Positions 1 through 6,363 of a stretch of DNA of 11,283 nucleotides are shown here, in pieces. Below the pieces are notes generated by a model, which was not told the origin of the DNA, made no database searches, and saw only the letters and a list, made by a program, of their open reading frames with translations. The stretch's first letter is position 1; each line of letters starts with the position of its first letter. A program made the translations under genes and the position numbers. The DNA is taken from the NCBI GenBank assembly GCA_036721445.1, contig DAIMKZ010000075.1, positions 1-11,283 of the forward strand, written 5' to 3'. The stretch comes from UBA4055 sp036721445. GTDB lineage: Bacteria > UBA4055.

Positions 1-781
1 GATTATAATCTTTAAATCTTTTATAGACTTTTTCGTTCATATCGAAGAAAACACCCCAGTAATCAGCCGCGTTCACCCATGCTCTCACCGCGAAATTCAC
101 AGAACTGTCTCCAAGCTCGGAAAGTCCGATAAAATGTGCGGGTTCTTTAAGAATTCTTGAATCTTCAGCTATAAAATCGGTCATGGCTTTTTTGAAGTTC
201 TCCATATCGTCGCCGTACGCGATGCCGAATTTCCAGTCCACCCTTCTCTGAGGCTCTCTGCTGAAGTTGGTCAGCGATCCTGTCGAAAGGGGTCCGTTCG
301 GGATGATGATAAGTTTATTATCAACAGTGTTAAGCGCTGTAGTGAAGATAGTGATCGCCTTTACTGTTCCCATATAACCCTGAGCCTCGATAAAATCACC
401 TACACCGAAAGGTCTGAAGATCAGAATTATCACACCTCCGGCAAAATTCTGCAGAGTTCCGGAAAGGGCCATACCGACAGCTAAACCTGCGGCACCGAGA
501 ATAGCTATAAAAGATGTCATTTGTATCCCGACCATTCCCATAACACTGATTATTACGAGTACTTTTAGCAGAGTTCCCGCAAGGCTTTTCAAAAACGGAA
601 CGAGAGACGGATCGACCTTTCTGCTCTCAAGCGTTCTGCCGAATGCTTTAGTTATCATTTTTACGATCCACATGCCGATTATAAGGACTATTATCGCTCC
701 GATCAGCTTCGGACCCCATTCCATACCCAGATCGATCGCTTTACGGATATAGATCTCAGCATTTTGTACCTGTTCGTTCAT
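1..781 (-). CDS. mscS: Small-conductance mechanosensitive channel, MscS family (3' end beyond left edge)
   Basis: Inner-membrane channel that opens under membrane tension to release solutes during hypo-osmotic shock. I translated 260 codons from the ATG at 781-779; no stop is reached before the window ends, and by comparison with MscS only about 20 residues are missing. Hydrophobic helices lie at about residues 25-45 and 68-88. They are followed by the pore helix at about 90-122, with the small-residue pattern LGAAGLAVGMALSGTLQNF and then GGVIILIFRPF. The beta domain follows, with IIIPNGPLSTGSLTNFSRE at about 158-176, and the C-terminal alpha/beta domain ends in YWGVFFDMNEKVYKRF. A GGAGG Shine-Dalgarno lies 5 bases before the ATG. 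It is a monocistronic unit with its own promoter, separated by 113 bases from the protease gene upstream. The family call is firm; the short form matches E. coli MscS rather than the large MscK type. Confidence 0.95.
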   Translation of the reverse strand, partial: MNEQVQNAEIYIRKAIDLGMEWGPKLIGAIIVLIIGMWIVKMITKAFGRTLESRKVDPSLVPFLKSLAGTLLKVLVIISVMGMVGIQMTSFIAILGAAGLAVGMALSGTLQNFAGGVIILIFRPFGVGDFIEAQGYMGTVKAITIFTTALNTVDNKLIIIPNGPLSTGSLTNFSREPQRRVDWKFGIAYGDDMENFKKAMTDFIAEDSRILKEPAHFIGLSELGDSSVNFAVRAWVNAADYWGVFFDMNEKVYKRFKDYN

Positions 782-854
782 GATTGCCTCCATGTTATTA
801 AATGAAAATACTTATGGTTTGAAACGACTCAGTTTTTTTATGTCTGGTAAATGT

Positions 855-883
855 AATATAAGTTAAATATGGATATAAATCAA
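855..883 (-). promoter_or_regulatory. Promoter of mscS
   Basis: Read on the minus strand, a -35 box TTGATT (883-878) is followed by 17 bases and a -10 box TATATT (860-855). The predicted start near 848 gives a leader of roughly 67 bases before the GGAGG site and ATG of mscS. The spacing and -10 box match four other promoters in this window, which makes chance less likely. The promoter lies in the gap after the protease stop codon. Confidence 0.75.
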
Positions 884-894
884 GTCTGTCATTC

Positions 895-3800
895 TTAAAA
901 AACGGCTTTGAGACGGTAAAAACACTTATGCCCGGCCGCAGGTCCTGTCCATGACATACCTTCAAACGTTCCCTGTGAGCTTACATCAGTATAAATTCCG
1001 TATGGATCAAAAGAAGCCTCTATCCGGTATGAGACGGCTCCCGGAACAGCGCTCCAGCTTAAAACAACAGTTGTTCCGGAAGTTGAGATAATTACATTTG
1101 AAGGTGCATGGAGAGTGTTCCCCAGAGCTTTGACGCAGAAGTTCGCAGTACCTGGATAGGTTAATGAGGAGTATAGATACAGATCCTTCCATTCGCCGTT
1201 CTCAAAATAATAACTTTCACCTGCCGAAGCTATTGACTGAACAACTGCTTTCGTTCTGCTTCCCAGCAGCGTGGGAATATCCGATGCAGTATCGATCGGC
1301 TGCCCCCCTGATGAAAGGCTGAGATATACATAAAAGTCATTACCGCTCTCAAGGAAAATACTCTCCGCAAGATCCACGGTATGAAATCCCCTGCTCGTGG
1401 CTGTTCCCGAAACAGAACCGAGTTCACTACGGAGAGTGTCAGCTGAAAAACCGTCATAAATACGAACATCGTAAGAAACGCTGTCTTCGGCACAGAAAAA
1501 ACTTACTGCTTCTATAAGTCCGTTGCTGTCGGCCGTGAATTTATTGAACACTTCGCTTATTCCGCTCAGAGTTTCTCTCCATCCGTGATAATCGTGAAAA
1601 TATATCTTGCCGTATTTCATTCTCTCAACGTTTGCAAATGATACAGCTCCCATAAAAGGATGTTTTGCCGCATATTTGTCATAATAAGATATCCAGAAAT
1701 ATCCGTCAAGACCCCAGGACGAACCGTAGCTGTTCTTACAGAGCCATGCGCCTTTGCCTTCGGGCGCCTGAGTAACAAGACTGTCGTTCCAGCCGATTAT
1801 CGCTATTGAATGGTTTGGCTCGAGTTCGCTTGACGGCGGCTGGTAATGTATGAAATCTGTTGTGAATCCCGCGCTGCTCGTCATGCAGGTCGCGAGAGCG
1901 CCGGCGGTCATGATCTTCTCTTTTATTTCAGAAATGTTAGACAGGTCCTCTCCTGCGGAATAGAATTCAATCTGGCGGGGATAATAATAATGGTACGACC
2001 CTGAAGCTCTCTCCGGCGGATAATTGTAAGACTGTCCGTCAATATCCCTGACTGCGCCTTCGCCCCTCGAAAAATAAGCCGCCGACATCAGATAATCACC
2101 GCCTTCGTGAACGGTAAGCCCGCCCGTAACAGGATAAATATCCCCGTTATAGGAACTGTTGAAGCCGTTCCACCAGTCGAGATGATATTCGGCCAGATCA
2201 GGCTCTCCCGTCTCTCCGTTATGATCCCAAAGCCCTGACATAAGAAGACTGCTTTCCAGAGAAGCCATTGTTCCGTGTGTCCAGCAGGTTCCTCCCAGCT
2301 GATATTTTACTGAAGTTACCATTTTCTCGGGATATGACGTCCTCAGATCGAAGCTGTCGGGAGGCAATGATATCCATTCCATCTGATATATTTCAGATAC
2401 GGTTGTGTTCCCTGCAGTATCCTCTATCGTAAATTTAATTTCAGCTGAGGTCTCATGAGTTTCTGCGGGGATAATACCTTTGTAGGCATAAGTGTTCATT
2501 TTTGGCAGATCAAGGTCAAAATCATACTGAGTTAAAAAACCGTTGGTACTGTAATGTCCGGCACAGCTCTTTATTGAAGATTCATCGTTTACCGTGACGG
2601 ATATCTTTGCATCTTTACTGATAAAAGCGGTTCTTCCTCTTACAGAGGTTATAACGGGAACCTGTCCGTCCTCAACAAAAACTATATTGTAAATACTGCT
2701 GCGTACCGTCTTCTCTCCCGAATCTGTAATATCAAAACAGATCGTGCCTGAAGATATGGAATCACGGGGCGGCAGAGATCCTGTCCATAATGAATCCCTG
2801 ACTGAATATTCAAAATCCGTACTGTCAAGGCTTAGTCCTCCGTCGAAAGTCCAGTACCCCTTTAAAGAATTTATCCCTACTCTGGACGAAAGAACAGCTT
2901 TTATGTCCATTTCGTTGTTCAGGTATGCTCCGATATCGGGAACAAGGGCGGTGTTCGCATATATATCTGAAATAAAAGGATCCTCGTCATCGCATACGAC
3001 CTTGACATCGTCGAAGAGCCATATATCGCTGCTGCTGCCTGTATAACGCATGGAAAAATAAATGTCCTGCCCCGCATACAGGCTGAGAGAAAGCTTCAGA
3101 CCCGAGAAGGCATATCCGGCAGTTCCCTGCCATAGAACCGTCCAGTTGACCTTGTCCGGCGAAACTGAAACCTCGTGAATTCCGTTGGAGGAGGTAGAAA
3201 GTGAATCCTTCTGGAAAAATTCCAGGACTGCCGATACCGAGTCCGGGATATGGATCTTCGGACTTATGAGCCTGTCGTCCTGCGTTCCCGCATCGTTGAG
3301 GTGAGCGCCGCTGTATTTTCCGCTGTATGATGCTGCCTGAGATCTAACAAATCCCGCTCCATTATATTCTTCAGACCAGAAGAGAGGCGGGAATTCTTCT
3401 TCGAAATCCTCATAGAACAGATAGTTGTCCTTAGACCATGAAAGCGGATATTCATCCGACCATTCTGTGTTGTAAAGCGGGTCCTCGAACCGGAATTTTA
3501 CAAGTCCGTTCGTGCCGTGAGGCTGAGCGGGTATTGTACCGGTTAAAATACCCGATGACTTCGATGAACTGACATAAAAAGATATCCAGGTCTCTCCTCC
3601 GTTCAGGCTGTATGCCGCTTCCGCAGGGGAAACAACTCCGTTCTGGTCCTGAACTTTTATGATAAGGTCAAGATCGGTATCCCTGTATCCCGATCTTCCG
3701 CTGACGTATCTGACAGAAGGCGGATAAAAGTCAGTCCCGGAATATTGTTCGATCAGGAATCTTGTGCTTATTTCTCTGATATAGGGAGTCCATGATCCGG

Positions 3801-4239
3801 GCTGTCCGGTGTATGTGTGCGGATCTGATGTGTCGTATCTGTCCGTTATGCTCCAGGGCGAACCGGTACTGTCGGGAACTAGTGAGATCCAAAAATCATC
3901 ATTCAGAACAAGTATTGAGTCGAGATACACATCGTTATAATTTATTATTGAAAGGCTGTCGGCTGACTGATACAGCAGGCTTATTCCGTCTTTTGCGTAT
4001 ATTTTGAAACTGAAGGATTTGCCTGCCTCCCATAAATATGTGCTTACCGCCTTCAGGTTCACCGGATACTCGATCCCGAAATCGTTAACGTCGACATAAA
4101 CCGCTCTCTCTTCAGGACTCTCAAGAACGTTCCAGAGCATTATGTTGTAATGTTCCCATTCATAGGTTCTGTTATCGCCGTACCAGATATCTCCGAAGAG
4201 CCTGTAAGCGATCAGTATTAAAGGGATAAGCCGCTTCAA
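895..4239 (-). CDS. Secreted multidomain papain-like (C1) cysteine protease with lectin-like and FnIII C-terminus
   Basis: A 1114-residue predicted secreted protein. Residues 1-20 form a short, poor signal sequence (MKRLIPLILIAYRLFG). Then come a beta-rich region (25-165), an Ig-like module (172-268), a jelly-roll/MAM or choice-of-anchor J-like module (274-416, starting LFYEDFEEEFPP and ending WLFDDVKVV), and two further Ig-like modules (420-520, 526-622). The peptidase spans about 626-870: Gln647 and Cys652 in QLGGTCW, His810 in NHSIAIIGW, and Asn836 in KNSYGSSWG, so the C1 catalytic set is complete. A lectin-like domain follows (about 876-1038, YGKIYFHDYHGW), then one FnIII (1045-1114) ending FYRLKAVF. 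The start is TTG, chosen because an AGG site sits 6 bases before it and only 3 bases separate it from the preceding stop, which implies translational coupling. Substrate unknown; it probably acts outside the cell or on its surface. Confidence 0.9.
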   Translation of the reverse strand: MKRLIPLILIAYRLFGDIWYGDNRTYEWEHYNIMLWNVLESPEERAVYVDVNDFGIEYPVNLKAVSTYLWEAGKSFSFKIYAKDGISLLYQSADSLSIINYNDVYLDSILVLNDDFWISLVPDSTGSPWSITDRYDTSDPHTYTGQPGSWTPYIREISTRFLIEQYSGTDFYPPSVRYVSGRSGYRDTDLDLIIKVQDQNGVVSPAEAAYSLNGGETWISFYVSSSKSSGILTGTIPAQPHGTNGLVKFRFEDPLYNTEWSDEYPLSWSKDNYLFYEDFEEEFPPLFWSEEYNGAGFVRSQAASYSGKYSGAHLNDAGTQDDRLISPKIHIPDSVSAVLEFFQKDSLSTSSNGIHEVSVSPDKVNWTVLWQGTAGYAFSGLKLSLSLYAGQDIYFSMRYTGSSSDIWLFDDVKVVCDDEDPFISDIYANTALVPDIGAYLNNEMDIKAVLSSRVGINSLKGYWTFDGGLSLDSTDFEYSVRDSLWTGSLPPRDSISSGTICFDITDSGEKTVRSSIYNIVFVEDGQVPVITSVRGRTAFISKDAKISVTVNDESSIKSCAGHYSTNGFLTQYDFDLDLPKMNTYAYKGIIPAETHETSAEIKFTIEDTAGNTTVSEIYQMEWISLPPDSFDLRTSYPEKMVTSVKYQLGGTCWTHGTMASLESSLLMSGLWDHNGETGEPDLAEYHLDWWNGFNSSYNGDIYPVTGGLTVHEGGDYLMSAAYFSRGEGAVRDIDGQSYNYPPERASGSYHYYYPRQIEFYSAGEDLSNISEIKEKIMTAGALATCMTSSAGFTTDFIHYQPPSSELEPNHSIAIIGWNDSLVTQAPEGKGAWLCKNSYGSSWGLDGYFWISYYDKYAAKHPFMGAVSFANVERMKYGKIYFHDYHGWRETLSGISEVFNKFTADSNGLIEAVSFFCAEDSVSYDVRIYDGFSADTLRSELGSVSGTATSRGFHTVDLAESIFLESGNDFYVYLSLSSGGQPIDTASDIPTLLGSRTKAVVQSIASAGESYYFENGEWKDLYLYSSLTYPGTANFCVKALGNTLHAPSNVIISTSGTTVVLSWSAVPGAVSYRIEASFDPYGIYTDVSSQGTFEGMSWTGPAAGHKCFYRLKAVF

Positions 4240-4242
4240 TTT

Positions 4243-4893
4243 CTACCTGCCAAAGCCTCCCATCGGGAAACCTTCAGTTTTTTTATAGCCGTCAAGCGGT
4301 TTGAAAACAGACTTGTCCACTCCGGTTTTTATGTTCGTATATTCCATTTTCATCGTATAGGGACCCATTTTCATTTCCATCCCTACGAACATTTTTTTAA
4401 CGGGATCGATATACATAAAGCTCTCACCTTCCATCTCTTCTTCGTCTTCATCATCGCCATCTTCGATATCGATAACCTTATACTTGTCGCATTTTACTCC
4501 CGCGAAAGTCGCTGTGCCTACCTTCTCGAGCATTTCCTCCTCTTCTATGTCCCCGGGAGCTTCCATTCCGGGCATTCCCTGCATGTCGTCCAGAGAAAAT
4601 ACTGTATAGGTCTTTTTCTTTTTGTCGTAGCTGTATACCATATCTTTTCCGTTCTCTTCGATATAAAGACTTATCATGTCCTTCATATCGGTCCTGCTGT
4701 TGCCGTCGCCGTCAGTATAGATAGTGTAAGGCTCCTGAACGGGCATCATAGGCATGTCGGATGTCGTTTTTACCGTTGCCGAAAATCCTTTACCGAAATA
4801 ATCCGCTCCGACGACAGAGCTCATTTTTACTTTTTCGCCTGCAGTGAGCAGAGCCGCTATTGCAAGGCACAGAATTATAGATGTTCTTTTCAT
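4243..4893 (-). CDS. Exported Met-rich acidic protein, DUF4412/LolA-like
   Basis: A 216-residue protein with a clear Sec signal peptide (MKRTSIILCLAIAALLTAG, cleavage near residue 19). The body resembles DUF4412 or LolA/LppX-type periplasmic proteins: strands such as YTIYTDGDGNSRTDM, MVYSYDKKKKTYTVF, VKCDKYKVIDIEDG and SFMYIDPVKKMFVGMEMKM suggest the half-barrel that binds lipid or lipoprotein in that superfamily. I count 21 methionines (about 10%), clustered around 47-50, 104-110 and 168-183, and a run of acidic residues at about 142-157. AGGAG lies 6 bases before the ATG. It is the first gene of a two-gene unit with the protease, under its own strong promoter. The exact function is unknown: assisting export or folding of the protease and metal binding are both only guesses. 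The family call is by pattern and moderate. Confidence 0.75.
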   Translation of the reverse strand: MKRTSIILCLAIAALLTAGEKVKMSSVVGADYFGKGFSATVKTTSDMPMMPVQEPYTIYTDGDGNSRTDMKDMISLYIEENGKDMVYSYDKKKKTYTVFSLDDMQGMPGMEAPGDIEEEEMLEKVGTATFAGVKCDKYKVIDIEDGDDEDEEEMEGESFMYIDPVKKMFVGMEMKMGPYTMKMEYTNIKTGVDKSVFKPLDGYKKTEGFPMGGFGR

Positions 4894-4926
4894 TTTATTC
4901 TCCTCGTTTTCGTTTTAATTGTTAGT

Positions 4927-4955
4927 AATATAACAGAAAACCGTTTTATTGACAA
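4927..4955 (-). promoter_or_regulatory. Promoter of the DUF4412-like gene and protease operon
   Basis: On the minus strand, -35 TTGTCA (4955-4950), a 17-base spacer and -10 TATATT (4932-4927). The predicted start near 4920 gives a leader of about 27 bases carrying the AGGAG site (4904-4900). The promoter sits in the 71-base gap after the TPR/CFI-box gene, and no clear terminator hairpin lies ahead of it, so some read-through from the preceding unit is possible. Confidence 0.8.
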
Positions 4956-4964
4956 TGTAATAAA

Positions 4965-5927
4965 TCATCTGGATTTCCATGTAACAAGTGCATCTAATAC
5001 ATTTCTGACCGATCCCGAGATCAGCGGTTTGTTTTTAATTAATCCTGCTGCGAGCGGACCAAATTTATAGTATATCCTGATAAAAGCTCTTCCAAGGATA
5101 TTCTTTTCAAGCACTTCATCTCTGAATTTGCGAAGAACCAGCACTTCTGGACTGTCGTAAGAGCCGTAAACAGCGGTCGCTATAAAGCAGCCGTGAGTCT
5201 GTCCCCCGGTTCCGCCCGAAGAGGAGTTCATGTCTTTAAGCCTCTGATCAAAATCACCGGTCATCTGTTCCTCAAGAGAAAATGCCGTCGACATTGCATT
5301 ATAATTGAATTCATTTTTTGGCTGAAAACCGGTAGTGTCATACTTTTTGGCCTGCAGTTTATTGTAGCTGTTCAGGGCTTTCTCTGCATAAATTTTCACA
5401 TCACCCTGCATCGATAGTGTCGGGAGAGGGTTTAGAGAAAGCTGCATCATAAGCATGAAAATATCAGCGCTCGGGTTAGATCCTGCAATATAGAGCATCG
5501 TAAGCGAAGCATAGACCTGCCCGGCCAGAGGATCATCTTCCCCGAATAACTTCTCTCTTATAACGAGCGCTTTTTTTAACAATTCTTCAGCCTTTTCATG
5601 ATCACCCGTAAAGATCAGACACTCTCCGAGTTTTGCCATCGCCGTAGCCATGTCGGGTCCATCAGCAAATCCCTGTCTGAGCTGAATATCGTATGCTCTC
5701 TGCAGAAGCGGAAGAGCTGTACGAAAACCGTTGCTCCCGTACCTGACCGTTCTTGCAGCAAGCTCGTAGAGAAACGGAACGGTCATCGGGTTCTCCGCGC
5801 CGTACAGGTTTTCAGCTTTGATCAGCCATTTCCTCGCGCTCGTTATCTGTGCCGCCGCCTGCGGCGGGATCTGTATCTGGAATCCCGCTATCAGCGGCAG
5901 AAAGGCAAAGAAATCGGTATAATTCAT
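4965..5927 (-). CDS. TPR-repeat protein with CFI-box C-terminal domain
   Basis: A 320-residue protein. Residues 5-19 are hydrophobic (FFAFLPLIAGFQI) and could be a short signal or anchor. Residues about 25-145 form TPR-like helix pairs; the clearest repeat is about 93-128 (AMAKLGECLIFTGDHEKAEE followed by LLKKALVIREKLFGEDD). TPRs usually mediate protein-protein contacts. After a low-complexity Ser/Gly linker (235-243) comes a C-terminal block from Cys247: CFIATAVYGSYDSPEV, then LRKFRDEVLEKNILGRAFIR and IYYKFGPLAAGLI. I recognise this as the CFI-box C-terminal domain found at the ends of many otherwise unrelated proteins; its role is not established to my knowledge. The start is supported by GGAGG (5937-5933) 5 bases upstream. 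It follows the small FnIII gene by 13 bases and is probably co-transcribed with it. Confidence 0.88.
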   Translation of the reverse strand: MNYTDFFAFLPLIAGFQIQIPPQAAAQITSARKWLIKAENLYGAENPMTVPFLYELAARTVRYGSNGFRTALPLLQRAYDIQLRQGFADGPDMATAMAKLGECLIFTGDHEKAEELLKKALVIREKLFGEDDPLAGQVYASLTMLYIAGSNPSADIFMLMMQLSLNPLPTLSMQGDVKIYAEKALNSYNKLQAKKYDTTGFQPKNEFNYNAMSTAFSLEEQMTGDFDQRLKDMNSSSGGTGGQTHGCFIATAVYGSYDSPEVLVLRKFRDEVLEKNILGRAFIRIYYKFGPLAAGLIKNKPLISGSVRNVLDALVTWKSR

Positions 5928-5940
5928 TTATTCCTCCACA

Positions 5941-6264
5941 TTACTTTGATGAACTTCCGGCAGTAACACGATAGAACTTCTTCGATTCCGAAATCGGTAC
6001 CGTCCATTCGCTGGCCGTCAGCTGAACGGCAACCGGCACGAATCCCGAATACGGATCATCGCTGCCGTAAACGGTATATACGATGCCTTTGGTGTTGACC
6101 GGCATATCATCCCAGTCGACTGTCACATTGACTCCGTCATTGTCGTAGTCGCCCCAGTCGGAAGAACCATTGGGTATATTGGGCAGGTTCATCAAATGGT
6201 TGTAATCGGATTGTGCCAGAACAACCGCCGCCATGCAAAGAAGAATAAATACCGCTTTTTTCAT
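5941..6264 (-). CDS. Small secreted protein with a single FnIII-like domain
   Basis: A 107-residue protein. Residues 1-17 are a signal peptide (MKKAVFILLCMAAVVLA). Cys10 does not sit in a convincing lipobox, so a soluble secreted protein is likelier than a lipoprotein. The mature part is essentially one FnIII-like domain: VNVTVDWDDMP (about 45-55), YTVYGSDDPYSGF (63-75), EWTVPISESKKFYRVTAG (86-103). The same landmarks (W, DPY, W-T-P, K-x-FYR) recur in order at the C-terminus of the protease encoded at 895-4239, so the two domains belong to one subfamily. A GGGGAGAG site directly precedes the ATG. It is the first gene of a two-gene unit with the TPR/CFI-box gene. No enzymatic signature is seen; a role as a binding module or accessory protein is inference. 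Confidence 0.85.
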   Translation of the reverse strand: MKKAVFILLCMAAVVLAQSDYNHLMNLPNIPNGSSDWGDYDNDGVNVTVDWDDMPVNTKGIVYTVYGSDDPYSGFVPVAVQLTASEWTVPISESKKFYRVTAGSSSK

Positions 6265-6307
6265 CTCTCCCCTTTATATCAATATACGACCAAAAAATGC
6301 AGAATTT

Positions 6308-6336
6308 AATATAATGCAAATTAGTCGTGAATTCAA
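6308..6336 (-). promoter_or_regulatory. Promoter of the FnIII and TPR/CFI-box unit
   Basis: On the minus strand, -35 TTGAAT (6336-6331), a 17-base spacer and -10 TATATT (6313-6308). The start would be near 6301, leaving a leader of about 37 bases. It lies in the 99-base gap after the hsdR stop codon, so the envelope/secretion block does not depend on hsdR transcription. Confidence 0.78.
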
Positions 6337-6363
6337 TAAAATAAATCAGTCGGAATACTTTCC

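Noticed and set aside
822..838. AAAC-6-GTTT repeat followed by a T-run on the plus strand in the mscS leader
   Set aside because: A 4-bp AT-rich stem, and the T-run lies on the strand opposite to transcription; no plus-strand gene ends here.
5598..5966. Plus-strand open frame of 122 codons opposite the TPR gene
   Set aside because: Antisense shadow of the well-supported TPR/CFI-box protein and it runs across the gap into the next gene; no motif seen.
6281..6286. Second TATATT close to the FnIII gene start
   Set aside because: No TTG-type box 17 bases upstream and it would leave almost no leader for the ribosome site; the promoter at 6308-6336 is better.
6337..6363. Possible terminator after hsdR (GGAA-4-TTCC at about 6351-6362)
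   Set aside because: Only a 4-bp stem with no adjacent T-run in the transcript; too weak to call.
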